Of a DNA stretch of 64,000 bases, positions 34,139 to 44,145 are shown in pieces. Position numbers and translations under genes: made by a program. This DNA is from Streptomyces sp. NBC_00190 (GTDB lineage Bacteria > Actinomycetota > Actinomycetes > Streptomycetales > Streptomycetaceae), in assembly GCF_036203305.1 (NCBI RefSeq), contig NZ_CP108131.1, positions 7,378,001 through 7,442,000 on the forward strand. The letters run 5' to 3'. Under the pieces are notes generated by a model. That model ran no database searches, had not been told where the DNA came from, and saw nothing but the letters and a program-made list of their open reading frames with translations. Position 1 is the stretch's first letter; every line of letters begins with the position of its first letter.

Positions 34139-35134
34139 ATGCAGAGGATCCTGCGCGCCCTCGCGACGAGCGGTACGGCCGCGGCGCTCATGCTGTCGGC
34201 CGCCGGCTGCGGTTCCGGTACGGCCGGTGACGCGGCGGGCGGCAAGCCCGCCGCGGACAAGCAGGCGATCGGCAAGATCACCGTCGACACGGCGCAGGGC
34301 CAGGTTGCCCTGGACAAGCCCGCGACGAAGGTGGTGACGCTGGAGTGGACGTACACCGAGGAACTCGTCGCCCTCGGCGTCACCCCGGTGGGCAACGCCG
34401 ACAACAAGGGCTACGGCACCTGGATCACCGCGAAGGGCGCCGGCCTCGCGGAATCCGTGACCGACGTCGGCAGCCGCAACGAGCCCAGCCTGGAGAAGAT
34501 CAGGGCGCTCCAGCCCGATCTCATCGTGATCGACGACGACCGGTCGAAGGCGAACCTCAAGGCCCTCCAGGGCATCGCCCCGGTCGTGTCGTTCAAGTAC
34601 ACGACCAAGCCCCAGCTCGACACGATGAAGAAGAACTTCACCGAACTGGCCAAGGCGTTGGGCAGGGAGGACAAGGCGGCCGAGGTCACCCGGCAGATCG
34701 ACACCAAGGCCGCCGACCTCAAGGGGCGGCTGGACAAGGCGGGCAAGGGCGGCCTCAAGTACGCCGCCGCGCAGGGCTTCACTGCCAACGGCACCGCCTC
34801 GATCCGGATGCTCACCGACGACGCCATCGCGCCCCAGGTGCTCAACCTCGCGGGGCTGAAGAACGGCTGGAAGGGCGAGCCCGACGCGTGGGGCATGACC
34901 ACCGTCGGCGTCGAGGGCCTGACCAAGGTCGAGCAGGGCGCGACCTTCCTGTACGTCGCCAGCCAGAAGGACAACCCGTTCACCGGCGACCTCGCGGGCA
35001 ACGCGGTCTGGAAGGGGCTGGAGTTCGTGAAGAACGACAAGGTCCTGTCGCTCGACCCCGGGACCTGGCTGTTCGGCGGCCCGCTGTCGGCGCTGCACAT
35101 CCTCGACGAGACCGGCAAGGCTCTGAAGGTCTGA
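34139..35134 (+). CDS. Ferric-siderophore-binding lipoprotein
   Basis: 331 residues with lipobox LSAAGC and a FepB/FhuD-type periplasmic-binding domain (KVVTLEWTYTEELVALGVTPVG, LQPDLIVID, ALGREDKAAEV). It captures the iron-siderophore complex at the cell surface. ATG 34139 follows AAGGAGA; the stop overlaps the next ATG (TGATG at 35132-35136). The pairing with the NIS cluster 4 kb away suggests its ligand is the locus's own hydroxamate siderophore. Confidence 0.93.
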   Translation: MQRILRALATSGTAAALMLSAAGCGSGTAGDAAGGKPAADKQAIGKITVDTAQGQVALDKPATKVVTLEWTYTEELVALGVTPVGNADNKGYGTWITAKGAGLAESVTDVGSRNEPSLEKIRALQPDLIVIDDDRSKANLKALQGIAPVVSFKYTTKPQLDTMKKNFTELAKALGREDKAAEVTRQIDTKAADLKGRLDKAGKGGLKYAAAQGFTANGTASIRMLTDDAIAPQVLNLAGLKNGWKGEPDAWGMTTVGVEGLTKVEQGATFLYVASQKDNPFTGDLAGNAVWKGLEFVKNDKVLSLDPGTWLFGGPLSALHILDETGKALKV

Positions 35135-37230
35135 TGACTTCCCCCGCCCGTCCGCTGCGCCCTGCCCGTCCGCTCGCCCCCGCAACCGCGCTCGGCCGCA
35201 GCCCGCGTGCCGTGCTCGTGGGTTGCGCGCTGGCGCTCGTCCTGTGCCTGGTCACCGTCGTCCACCTCGGTCTGGGGGCCTCCGGGGTGGGCATCGGCGA
35301 CATCGTGGACCTGCTCGCGGGCCACGGCGAGCCCCACACCCGCGACGTCCTGGTCGGCAGCCGCCTGCCGCGCACGCTGACCGGCCTGGTCGTCGGCGTC
35401 GCGCTCGGTGTCTCCGGGGTCCTCGTCCAGGGCGCGACCCGCAATCCGCTGGCCGCTCCCGACACCCTGGGCGTCAACGCCGGCGCCTACTTCGCCGTCG
35501 TGCTGGTGGCGTTCACCGGGGTGAGCCTGGGCCCGCTGCCTGCCGGAGGCGCCGCCTTCCTCGGCGGCCTCCTCGCGATCGCCCTCGTCTACCTGCTCAG
35601 CAGCAGGGGCGTGCTCACGCCGGGACGGGTCCTGCTCGCCGGGGCGACCGTCGCACTCGCCGGCACGGCGGCCGCCGAGTTCCTGCAGATGCTCGACCTC
35701 CAGGCGACCCGGGGACTGTTCTTCTGGGGCAACGGCACCCTGATGCAGTCCGGGCTCGCGCGGCCGCTGACGCTCGGCGCGGTCGTCGCCCTGGGCGCGT
35801 CGGCGGCGCCGCTGCTGGCGCGCCCGCTGGACCTGCTGGCGCTGGGCGACGAGACGGCCGAGGCGATGGGTGTACGCGTGGAGCGCATCCGTCCCGCCGC
35901 CTTCCTCATCGCGGTACTGCTGTCCGCCTCCGCGGTGTCGCTGGCCGGACCGATCGGCTTCGTCGGACTCATCGCGCCCGTCATGGTGCGGCAGTTGGGC
36001 ATCCGGAGGCACGCCCTGCTCATCCCGATGGCGGCGGTGCTGGCCGCCACGGTGCTCCTCGCGGCGGACGCGGCGGCGCAACTGGCCGTGCCGCCGTCCG
36101 CCGTCTACACCTCGGAGATCCCGGTCGGCGTGGTGACCGCGCTGATCGGAGGCCCGGTCTTCATGCTGCTCGCGCGCCGGGTGAGCACCGGCGACGCCGA
36201 CACCGGTGCCGCGGTCACGGTCTCGGGCGGCCGCCGAACCCCCGCCTACACCGTGGCGATCGGGAGCGGGATCCTCGCGCTGGGAGTCGCGATGGCGCTG
36301 TCCCTGCGGGTCGGCGACGTCGAGATCGGCTGGAGCGAGCTCGGCTCGGCGCTGGCCGGGTCCGCCGGGCAGGTCACCGAGGCCGTGGTCTCGTACCGGC
36401 TGCCGCGCATCCTGGTGGCCGCCCTGGCCGGCGCCTGCCTGGCCGTGGCGGGCGCGGCCGTGCAGGCGGTCGTACGCAACCCGCTCGCGGAGCCCGGGCT
36501 CGTCGGCGTGACCGGCGGGGCCTCCCTCGGCGCCGTCCTGGTCATCCTCGTCGTGCCCTCGGCGCCGACGGCCGCCCTGCCCGCCGCCGCGGGAATCGGC
36601 GGTGTGCTGATGCTCGCCCTCGTGCTCCTCGCGGCCCGGGGGAGCAGGGAGGGAGGACGCGCCGGTCTGGACCCGACCCGGGTGGTCCTGGTCGGGCTCG
36701 GCGCCGCCGCCACCTCGATGGCCCTGGTCAACATCATGGTCGTCGGCGCGCAGATGAACATCTCGGCCGCGCTCGGCTGGCTCGCCGGCAGTACGTACGC
36801 CCGTGACTTCACCGCCCTCGGCTGGCTCGCCCTGCCGGCGCTGGCCGCGATGCTGCTGGTGATCGCCGCGAGGCCGGTGAACCTGCTCGCCCTCGGCGAC
36901 GAACTGCCGCGCGCGCTGGGCCTGGACCTGGGGCGGGCCCGGCTGCTCGTGCTGGGCGCGGGCGCCGTACTGGCCTCCGGTACGGCCGCGGCGGTGGGCG
37001 CGGTGGGTTTCGTCGGGCTGGTCGCCCCGCACCTGGCCCGGCGCATCGTCGGCAACAGCACGGCGCGGATGGTGCCGATGGCGGCGGTCCTGGGAGCCGT
37101 CCTGGTCGTCTCCTCGGACGCGCTCGGCCGCTGGCTGCTCGCGCCGACCGAGATTCCCGTGGGCATCGTCACCGCGCTGGTGGGTGCCCCGTACCTGGTG
37201 TGGCTGCTGCGCCGGAGTCAGGAGGTCTGA
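35134..37230 (+). CDS. Fused double FecCD-type siderophore permease
   Basis: 698 residues made of two complete FecCD domains: SRLPRTLTGLVVGVALGVSG...RNPLAAPDTLGV and YRLPRILVAALAGACLAVAG...RNPLAEPGLVGV. About 18-20 membrane helices in all. Both halves keep the coupling GFVGLI/VAP motifs (GPIGFVGLIAP and GAVGFVGLVAP). Similar to fused FhuB-type permeases. Its end overlaps the convergent MFS gene by 13 bp. Confidence 0.94.
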   Translation: MTSPARPLRPARPLAPATALGRSPRAVLVGCALALVLCLVTVVHLGLGASGVGIGDIVDLLAGHGEPHTRDVLVGSRLPRTLTGLVVGVALGVSGVLVQGATRNPLAAPDTLGVNAGAYFAVVLVAFTGVSLGPLPAGGAAFLGGLLAIALVYLLSSRGVLTPGRVLLAGATVALAGTAAAEFLQMLDLQATRGLFFWGNGTLMQSGLARPLTLGAVVALGASAAPLLARPLDLLALGDETAEAMGVRVERIRPAAFLIAVLLSASAVSLAGPIGFVGLIAPVMVRQLGIRRHALLIPMAAVLAATVLLAADAAAQLAVPPSAVYTSEIPVGVVTALIGGPVFMLLARRVSTGDADTGAAVTVSGGRRTPAYTVAIGSGILALGVAMALSLRVGDVEIGWSELGSALAGSAGQVTEAVVSYRLPRILVAALAGACLAVAGAAVQAVVRNPLAEPGLVGVTGGASLGAVLVILVVPSAPTAALPAAAGIGGVLMLALVLLAARGSREGGRAGLDPTRVVLVGLGAAATSMALVNIMVVGAQMNISAALGWLAGSTYARDFTALGWLALPALAAMLLVIAARPVNLLALGDELPRALGLDLGRARLLVLGAGAVLASGTAAAVGAVGFVGLVAPHLARRIVGNSTARMVPMAAVLGAVLVVSSDALGRWLLAPTEIPVGIVTALVGAPYLVWLLRRSQEV

Positions 37231-38756
37231 GTCACCGAGGACGAGCGGCGCCCGGGGGAGCCGAGGCCGCACGCCTCGGTCCTGAGCGTGCGCGCCGCGA
37301 GCACGCCGAGCACGCAGACGAGGGCGGAGGCCAGGCAGACGGCGGTGAAGGCGCCGGAGAAGGCCGACCGGGCGATCGGCCGGAGGGCGGGTTCGAGCAG
37401 TTCGAACCGCCCGGTCTCCACGGCCGCCCGTGCCGGTACGAGGCCGTCGGCACCGGCCGTCGGCCCGGACCCGTGGCCGGTCCCCAGCCCGGACTCCAAG
37501 CGGGCCGAGAACAGCGCCCCGAAGACGGCGACACCGGCCGCGGTGCCGAGCGGGTAGCAGGCGTTCGTCAGCCCGGAGGCCATCCCGGCCCGATCGGCGG
37601 GCACCGCGCCGACGGCCACCCCCATCAGCGGCGGGAAGATGACCGCCCCGCCGGCGCCGAGCAGCACCAGTCCCCAGGCCGTGGCGGCCGGCCCGGCGTC
37701 CGCCCCCGCGGCGGCGGCGAGTGCGAGCAGGCCCAGCGCCTGGAGGGCGAAGCCGGCGGCGACGAGCTGTCCGGGAGCGAAGGCCGTCTGCAGCCGTGCG
37801 ACGAACAGGCCCGCCACCAGCAGGCTGCCCGTCAGCGGCAGCAGGTACAGGCCGACTTCGAACGCGGACAGGGCATGGGCGCTCCGCAGCCAGAGCGTGG
37901 TGAAGGCGAGTACGCCCAGACTCGACATCCGGGCGAGGAATCCCAGTACGGCCGCCCCGGAGAAGGCGCGGATCCGCAGCAGTGCCATGTCGATCAGCCC
38001 GTCGCCACCGCGCTGGCTGGCGACCAGGGCCCCGGCGAGCACGATTCCGGCCGCGGCGGAGCCGAGTACCTGCGGCGCCGTCCAGCCCGCCTGCGGGCCG
38101 GTGACCAGCGGATAGTGCAGCGCCAGGAGCGCGGCCACACCGAGGGCCGCGCCCACCGGATCCAGGCGTCGGCGCGTCTGGTGCGGTGCGGCGGACTCCG
38201 GCATACGGGCCAGCGCGCCCGCCACGACCAGGACCCCGATCGGGACGTTGACGAGGAAGATCCACCGCCACCCGAGCGTCTGCACGAACAGACCGCCGAC
38301 CACCGGCCCCAGCGCCCCCGCGGCGGAGGCGACGGCCGCGAACGCGGCGATCGCGCGCTGGCGGCGGACGCCTTCGTACGCCGCCGCCAGCAGGGCGAGC
38401 GTGGGCGCGAACACCAGGGCGCCGCCCAGGCCTTGGGCCGCCCGGGCGGCGATGAGCGTGCCGGTGCCGGGCGCCAGTCCGCATCCGGCCGAGGCGAGGG
38501 TGAACAGAGCCATCCCGGCGGCGAACACGGTCCGTCGCCCCACGCGGTCGGAGAGCGCCCCCGCGGTGAGCAGCAGGGCTCCGAAGGCCAGCGAGTACGC
38601 CGACACCGTCCACTGCACCCGGCCGAGCCCGGCATCCAGGTCCCGGGCGATGTCCGAGAGGGCGACGTTCACGACGGTCACGTCCAGGGTCATGACCACG
38701 CCACCGGCGCTGACCAGGGCGAATGTCCATCGGGGAGTGTGACGGCAGGAAGGCAC
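37218..38756 (-). CDS. DHA2-type MFS exporter
   Basis: 512 residues with about 14 membrane segments. Family motifs are LDVTVVNVALSDIARDL (the DHA2 'motif D1') and GALSDRVGRRTVFAAG (motif A). Like EmrB/QacA drug pumps. It starts at GTG 38756 right beside an iron box and divergent from the siderophore biosynthetic operon, so siderophore export is the likely job. It overlaps the importer permease tail to tail. Confidence 0.9.
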   Translation of the reverse strand: MPSCRHTPRWTFALVSAGGVVMTLDVTVVNVALSDIARDLDAGLGRVQWTVSAYSLAFGALLLTAGALSDRVGRRTVFAAGMALFTLASAGCGLAPGTGTLIAARAAQGLGGALVFAPTLALLAAAYEGVRRQRAIAAFAAVASAAGALGPVVGGLFVQTLGWRWIFLVNVPIGVLVVAGALARMPESAAPHQTRRRLDPVGAALGVAALLALHYPLVTGPQAGWTAPQVLGSAAAGIVLAGALVASQRGGDGLIDMALLRIRAFSGAAVLGFLARMSSLGVLAFTTLWLRSAHALSAFEVGLYLLPLTGSLLVAGLFVARLQTAFAPGQLVAAGFALQALGLLALAAAAGADAGPAATAWGLVLLGAGGAVIFPPLMGVAVGAVPADRAGMASGLTNACYPLGTAAGVAVFGALFSARLESGLGTGHGSGPTAGADGLVPARAAVETGRFELLEPALRPIARSAFSGAFTAVCLASALVCVLGVLAARTLRTEACGLGSPGRRSSSVTQTS

Positions 38757-38796
38757 CGCTGATCACCTCGAAGAAGGATCCTGAAGAAGAGGGTGG

Positions 38797-38815
38797 TTTG
38801 GTTAGCCTAACCTAA
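38797..38815. promoter_or_regulatory. Iron box on the MFS side
   Basis: TTTGGTTAGCCTAACCTAA: nine-base arms around a central C with one mismatch to perfect symmetry, 41 bp from the MFS start. Confidence 0.9.
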
Positions 38816-38871
38816 TCAATTCGCTGACGGTACGTCATGCGCGCTGGATGGCCGGAAGTTGGGCTTGTTGG

Positions 38872-38890
38872 TTAGGTGAGGCTTACCTAA
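38872..38890. promoter_or_regulatory. Iron box before the biosynthetic operon
   Basis: TTAGGTGAGGCTTACCTAA, a near-consensus iron box, 64 bp before the first NIS synthetase gene. Confidence 0.92.
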
Positions 38891-38953
38891 TCTAGCCCCT
38901 GTCTGGGTCTCCCTCACCCGGGCGAGCCGATTCAGCGACCACGGAGCCCTTTG

Positions 38954-40765
38954 ATGCCCATCCCCCCCGACCATCCCGTACCCGCCCTCGCCGAAGTGGC
39001 CCCCGAGGCCTGGCGGGAGGCCAACCGCCGGCTCCTCGCCAAGGCGCTGGGCGAGTGGTGTTTCGAGGACATGCTCAAGGCCCAGGAGACCGGAGACGGC
39101 GGCTACCGCGTCGATCTCGACAGCGGTACGACCTACGCTTTCAGCGCCGCGCCCGGTGCGTTCGGGTGGCTGCGGGTCGACGCGGGCTCCATCACCCGCA
39201 CCGCCACCAGCATGCTCGGCAACGCGGTGGCCGAACCGGCCTGGGACGCCCTGCAGTTCCTTCTCGAAGCGGCATCGACCCTCGGCAGCGACGCCTCGAC
39301 GATCGCCACCTACTTCACCGAGCTGTCCGCCACGCTCGCGGTCGACGCCGCGCGCATCACGCACGGCGGCGAGACCGTGGCCGAGCTGCGAGCCCTCGGC
39401 CACACCGAGCTGGAGTGCCGGATGACGGGGCACAACCTCCTCGTCGCGAACAAGGGCCGCATCGGCTTCTCGGCCACCGACGTACGGGAATACGCCCCCG
39501 AGTCGGCCCGCCCGCTCAGGCTCCGCTGGCTGGCCGTACACCGCGGTCTCGCCGAGTTCCGCGGCACCTCGGAGCTGTCCGAGCAGGAGATCCTGGCCCG
39601 TGAGCTGGACGAGGAGACCCGGACCCGCTTCACCGCGGTCCTGGAGGCGGCGGGAGTCGATCCGCAGGGCTACGTGTGGATGCCCGTGCACCCCTGGCAG
39701 TGGGATCACGCCGTCCAGATCCTGCACGCGGCCGACGTGGCGCAGCGCCGCGTCATACCGCTGGGCGACACCACGGACGCGTACCTGCCGGGCCAGTCCA
39801 TCCGCACCATGGCCAACGCCACCAGCCCCGACCGGTACGACGTCAAACTTCCGCTGAAGATCCTCAACACCCTCGTCTGGCGCGGCATCCCGCCGCACTG
39901 CACCATGGGCGCCCCCGTCGTCACCCAGTGGCTGCGCGGACTCGTGGAGCGCGACGCGTTCCTCAGCCGTGAGTGCCGGACCGTCTTCCTCGGCGAGGTC
40001 GCCTCCGTCACCGTCCGCCACCCCTACCTGTCCACGCTCCAGGACGCGCCCTACCAGCACCTGGAGACCCTGGGCTGCATCTGGCGGGACTCGGTCACCG
40101 CCCGCAAGGACCCGGACGAGAAGGTCCGCACCTTCTCCTCGCTGCTCCACGTCGACCACACCGGCGACGCGTTCGTGGCCGAACTCGTCCGCGCCTCCGG
40201 CCTCGAACCGCAGGAATGGCTGCGCCGGCTCTTCGACACGCTGCTCGTCCCGATCCTGCACGTGCTCTACCGGTACGGAGTCACCTTCAACCCGCACGGC
40301 CAGAACACGCTCATCGGCTACGACGCGAACGACGTCCCGGCCCGCCTCTACCTGAAGGACTTCGTCGACGACGTGTGCGTGTCCTTCACCGACGTGCCCG
40401 AGCGCGGACCGGAGCCGGACGGCCACGACCACGTCCTGCCCCGCAAGCACCCCTCCGTCATCAAGCAGCACGTCATGGACCAGGTCTTCGTCGGCCACTT
40501 CCGCTACCTCGCCCCGCTCTGCGCCGAACAGCTCGGCGTACCGGAGAAGACGTTCTGGCGCATGGTCCGCCGGACGATCCTCGACTTCCAGCGCCGCTTC
40601 CCCGAACTGGCCGACAGGTTCGCCGAGTACGACCTGCTCACCCCGCAGATCCCCCGGTACGGGCTCAACCGCGACCGGATCGTGGTCACCCGGTACGGCG
40701 ACCGCGCCCTGCGCCACGCGCTGTACCCGAACGGCACGCACCCCAACCCGCTGGCAGAAGCCTGA
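38954..40765 (+). CDS. NIS siderophore synthetase (IucA/IucC family, DesD-like)
   Basis: 603 residues: MPVHPWQWDH, the IRTMANATSPDRYDVKLPLKILNT segment (nucleotide and carboxylate site), VTFNPHGQNTLIGY, and the C-terminal ferric-transporter-like FhuF-related helix region. The N-terminal part (VAPEAWREANRRLLAKALGEW, SITRTATS) is close to type C synthetases such as DesD and RhbC/IucC. It would condense an N-acyl-N-hydroxy-diamine with a carboxylate using ATP. Iron-regulated; the first gene of the five-gene operon, with a 12-bp gap to the next. Confidence 0.93.
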   Translation: MPIPPDHPVPALAEVAPEAWREANRRLLAKALGEWCFEDMLKAQETGDGGYRVDLDSGTTYAFSAAPGAFGWLRVDAGSITRTATSMLGNAVAEPAWDALQFLLEAASTLGSDASTIATYFTELSATLAVDAARITHGGETVAELRALGHTELECRMTGHNLLVANKGRIGFSATDVREYAPESARPLRLRWLAVHRGLAEFRGTSELSEQEILARELDEETRTRFTAVLEAAGVDPQGYVWMPVHPWQWDHAVQILHAADVAQRRVIPLGDTTDAYLPGQSIRTMANATSPDRYDVKLPLKILNTLVWRGIPPHCTMGAPVVTQWLRGLVERDAFLSRECRTVFLGEVASVTVRHPYLSTLQDAPYQHLETLGCIWRDSVTARKDPDEKVRTFSSLLHVDHTGDAFVAELVRASGLEPQEWLRRLFDTLLVPILHVLYRYGVTFNPHGQNTLIGYDANDVPARLYLKDFVDDVCVSFTDVPERGPEPDGHDHVLPRKHPSVIKQHVMDQVFVGHFRYLAPLCAEQLGVPEKTFWRMVRRTILDFQRRFPELADRFAEYDLLTPQIPRYGLNRDRIVVTRYGDRALRHALYPNGTHPNPLAEA

Positions 40766-40777
40766 GGAGGCCAGGGC

Positions 40778-42331
40778 GTGATACCGCTCACCGAGGCACC
40801 ACCCGCGCCGTTCGCCCTCCCGCCCTCCTACCCGCGCTCCCTGCTCGCCGGGTCCCGTGAGGGTCTGGCCGGGGTCTCCGCCGCGCTGGCAGACGCGGTC
40901 GGCACCGTGCGCGAAGCCCGCCGTCCCACGGGACCGGTACCGGCCGGCAGGCCCCGCGACGTCCTCGCGGCGGCGGCCGGGACACTGGGACCGGCCCGGC
41001 TCCCCGCCGAGGGGCTCGGCGCCGAAGCCGCGCTCAGGCTGCTGGCCACCGTGCTGGTCGAGCACGGCATCGATCTGGCCCACCCCCGCGCCGCGGCCCA
41101 CCTGCAGCCGCCCCCGCTGGCGGTCGCCGTCGCCGCGGACACCCTGGCGAGCGCGGCCAACGCCTCCCTGGACACGTACGATTCCGGCCCGTCGGCCCTC
41201 GCCGTCGAGCGCTGGCTCATCGGCGTACTGACCGGCCTCGCCGGACTGGGGGAGCGGGCCGACGGCGTCCTCACCCCGGGCGGCTCGCTGTCCAACCTGC
41301 TGGGCCTGCTGCTGGCCAGGGACGCCGCCGCCCTCCGGCTCGGTGTCGACGTCCGGGAGGACGGGGTGGCCGCCCTCCCCGGACCGGTCGTGTTCTGCTC
41401 GGAACTCGCCCACTTCTCGGTTCAACGGGCCTGCGCCGCCCTCGGGCTGGGCGAGCGGGCCGTGCACCTCGTACCCACCGACGAGCGCCGGCGGATGCGG
41501 CCGGCGGCGCTGGCCGCCGCCCTGGACGGACTCGGCCCCGGCCGGACGCCGCTCGCCGTCGTCGCGACCGCCGGCACCACGGACTTCGGCTCCGTGGACC
41601 CGCTCCCGGAGCTCGCCGAGATCGCCGCGGGACACGGCACATGGATGCACGTGGACGCCGCGTACGGATTCGGCGCCCTGTTCTCCGAGCGGCTGGCCGG
41701 CCGCCTGGCCGGACTGGAACTGGCCGACTCCATCACCCTCGACCTGCACAAGACCGGCTGGCAGCCCGCCGCCACCAGCGCTCTGCTCGTGTCCGAAACG
41801 ACCGCCTTCACCGCCCTCGACCGGGAGGTCGCCTACCTCAACCCGGCCGACGACTCCGACGCAGGTTACGACGGCCTGCTCGGCCGCAGCCTGCAGACCA
41901 CCCGGCGGGCCGACGCCGTGAAGGCCGCCGCCACCCTGCTGGCGTACGGCCGCACCGGAATGGGCCGGATGGTCGACGTCTGCCACGGCCTCGCCCGGCA
42001 CGCCGAGCGCCGCATCATCGCCGAACCGGAACTCGAACTGGTCTCGCCCGCCGAACTGACCACCGTGGTCTTCCGCTACCGGGGCGCCGGCAGCCCCGGC
42101 GCCGCCGACCGCCTCAACGGCGACCTGCGCAGACGGCTCCTGGAAACGGGCAGCGCCCTGATCGGGCGCACCGAGGTCCGCGCCGCCGGACCGGGCTCCC
42201 CGGCGCGGGTGTGCCTGAAGTTCACCCTGCTCAACCCCACGGCCACCGTGGACGACATCGACGGCCTCGTGGACATCGTCCTCGACGCCGGCCGCACCTG
42301 TGAACGACTCGTAGAGGAGAGCGCCGCATGA
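40778..42331 (+). CDS. PLP-dependent group II decarboxylase (siderophore diamine formation)
   Basis: 517 residues; fold type I amino acid decarboxylase. TPGGSLSNLLGLLLARD, VVATAGTTDFGSVDP, HVDAAYGFGALFSE and the PLP-lysine motif DLHKTGWQP are present. It resembles RhbB/DesA-type enzymes, which make diaminopropane (from diaminobutyrate) or cadaverine (from lysine). No diaminobutyrate aminotransferase (RhbA) is seen, and a LysA-type gene is nearby, so lysine-to-cadaverine is favoured. GTG start after TGAGGAGG; the stop overlaps the next ATG. Confidence 0.9.
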   Translation: MIPLTEAPPAPFALPPSYPRSLLAGSREGLAGVSAALADAVGTVREARRPTGPVPAGRPRDVLAAAAGTLGPARLPAEGLGAEAALRLLATVLVEHGIDLAHPRAAAHLQPPPLAVAVAADTLASAANASLDTYDSGPSALAVERWLIGVLTGLAGLGERADGVLTPGGSLSNLLGLLLARDAAALRLGVDVREDGVAALPGPVVFCSELAHFSVQRACAALGLGERAVHLVPTDERRRMRPAALAAALDGLGPGRTPLAVVATAGTTDFGSVDPLPELAEIAAGHGTWMHVDAAYGFGALFSERLAGRLAGLELADSITLDLHKTGWQPAATSALLVSETTAFTALDREVAYLNPADDSDAGYDGLLGRSLQTTRRADAVKAAATLLAYGRTGMGRMVDVCHGLARHAERRIIAEPELELVSPAELTTVVFRYRGAGSPGAADRLNGDLRRRLLETGSALIGRTEVRAAGPGSPARVCLKFTLLNPTATVDDIDGLVDIVLDAGRTCERLVEESAA

Positions 42332-44145
42332 GCACCACCGCCGCGGCTTCCACCCCTGTCCCCGCTCCCGCTGCCCCCGCACCGGTCGCACCTGCCGATC
42401 CGTTGCACGGCCCCGACGCCCGTGGCGCGGCCGAACACGCTCACATCGAGGCCCTGTTGCGCTGCTGGCTGCTGGAGACCGGAACACCGGTCACCGCCGG
42501 CCCGCTGCGGATCGAGCTCCCCGCCTCCGGACTGGCACTCGTCACCGAGGTGACCCACCGCTCGCCGACCGGCTGGCACCGCTTCGCCCCCGTCCGTCTG
42601 GAGGGACCCGGCGGCCCGCTCGGCGCGAGCGCCGATCCCGTCACCGCCGTCGCACTGCTCTCCACCGAGGCGGCCGTACGCGGCGCGGCCCGCCCCGGCG
42701 GCGTCCCGGCCGGCGAGGTCGCCGACCTGGTGGAACGCACCGCCGAGTCCGTACGCCGCGTCGCGTCCTTCCTCTCCGACCGGCGTGCGCACCCGCAGCC
42801 GCCCGCCGGGACCGACGGCTTCCTCGACTCCGAACAAGCCCTGTTGCTGGGCCACTTGAACCACCCCGCGCCGAAGAGCCGCGACGGCATCTCGGACAAC
42901 GACGCGGCCGCCTTCTCGCCCGAGCTGCGCGGCTCCTTCCGGCTCCACTGGTTCGCCGCCGACGAGTCGGTGGTCTCGCACGACGCGGTGGACAAGGCCC
43001 CCTCCCTGGGCGGACAGGACACCGTCGCCCTCCTCGCCGACCTCGCCGGCCGCCGCCTGGACGACGGCCGTGTCCTGGTTCCCGCACACCCGTGGCAGGC
43101 CCGCGACCTGCTGCACCGCCCGCGCACCGCCGCCCTGATCGCCTCCGGCGCACTCGAACCGCTCGGCGAACTGGGCCCCGAGTGGTGGCCGACCTCCAGC
43201 GTGCGCACCGTGTACCGGCCGGACACCGACGTGATGCTCAAGCTCTCGCTCGGCCTGCGCCTGACCAATTCCCGCCGCGAGTCCACCCGTACGGAGCTGC
43301 GCCGCGGCCTGGAGATCAACCGGCTCCTCGACGCCGGGTACGCGGACGGCACCTTCCACGCCCACCCCGGCTTCGCCATCACACGGGACCCCGCCTGGCT
43401 CGCGGTGGACGAGCCGGGGCGCCCGGACGGGCCCGAGGTGACCGGCCTCGACGTCGCTGTACGCGAAGTGCCCCGCGGCATCGCCGACCTGCGCTGCCTC
43501 GTGGGCCTGGTCGCACCCCGGCCGGGTCTGGGCCGCAGCAGGCTGGGGGAGCTGGTGTCCGGCCTCGGCCCCGGCGCCGCCGAGCAGTGGACCGCCGACT
43601 ACACCGACCAGGTGCTGGTCCCCATGCTGCACCTGTACGCCGCCACCGGGATCGGCCTGGAGGCCCATCAGCAGAACACCCTCGTCCGGCTGGACGGCCG
43701 GGGCCGGGTGACCGGCGGCACGTTCCGCGACAACCAGGGCTACTACCTGGCCGCCTCGTACCTGCCCGGTCTGCTCGGGCGGCTCGGCGCGGCCTCCTCC
43801 ACCCTGGCCGTGGTCGACGACGCCCTCGTCGACGACCGGCTGTCGTACTACCTGCTGCGCAACCAGGCCCTGTCGGTCATCGGCTGCCTCGCCGTCGACG
43901 GCCTCGGCGACGAGCGCGAGCTGCTCGCCGTACTCGCCGGCCGGCTGCGCGCCGCACTGCCCGCCCTGGTTGCGGCCGGACCCGACGGCGACCGCCTCGC
44001 CCGCCGCTGGCTGGAGGCCGACACCCTGCCCTGCAAGGGCAACCTGCTCACCCGGCTGCACGGAATCGACGAGGTCCTCGCCCCCCTCGACGCCCAGTCG
44101 GTGTACCTCGACGCCCCCAACCCCCTCCAGGAGGCCACGGCATGA
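42328..44145 (+). CDS. Second NIS siderophore synthetase (IucA-like)
   Basis: 605 residues: an Ala/Pro-rich start, then LLGHLNHPAPKSRDGIS, VPAHPWQARDL, MLKLSLGLRLTNSRRE and GLEAHQQNTLVRL. The pattern is nearer to IucA/RhbF type A enzymes that use citrate as first acceptor. Together with the other synthetase, one should add the first and the other the second hydroxamate arm to citrate. It overlaps both neighbours by ATGA. Confidence 0.93.
   Translation: MSTTAAASTPVPAPAAPAPVAPADPLHGPDARGAAEHAHIEALLRCWLLETGTPVTAGPLRIELPASGLALVTEVTHRSPTGWHRFAPVRLEGPGGPLGASADPVTAVALLSTEAAVRGAARPGGVPAGEVADLVERTAESVRRVASFLSDRRAHPQPPAGTDGFLDSEQALLLGHLNHPAPKSRDGISDNDAAAFSPELRGSFRLHWFAADESVVSHDAVDKAPSLGGQDTVALLADLAGRRLDDGRVLVPAHPWQARDLLHRPRTAALIASGALEPLGELGPEWWPTSSVRTVYRPDTDVMLKLSLGLRLTNSRRESTRTELRRGLEINRLLDAGYADGTFHAHPGFAITRDPAWLAVDEPGRPDGPEVTGLDVAVREVPRGIADLRCLVGLVAPRPGLGRSRLGELVSGLGPGAAEQWTADYTDQVLVPMLHLYAATGIGLEAHQQNTLVRLDGRGRVTGGTFRDNQGYYLAASYLPGLLGRLGAASSTLAVVDDALVDDRLSYYLLRNQALSVIGCLAVDGLGDERELLAVLAGRLRAALPALVAAGPDGDRLARRWLEADTLPCKGNLLTRLHGIDEVLAPLDAQSVYLDAPNPLQEATA

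Noticed and set aside
34411..38766. A 1451-residue minus-strand frame across the siderophore importer and MFS region
   Set aside because: Antisense or out of frame to well-supported transporters; no family features.
38816..42487. A 1223-residue minus-strand frame opposite the NIS and decarboxylase genes
   Set aside because: Low-complexity antisense frame; the plus-strand operon is unambiguous.
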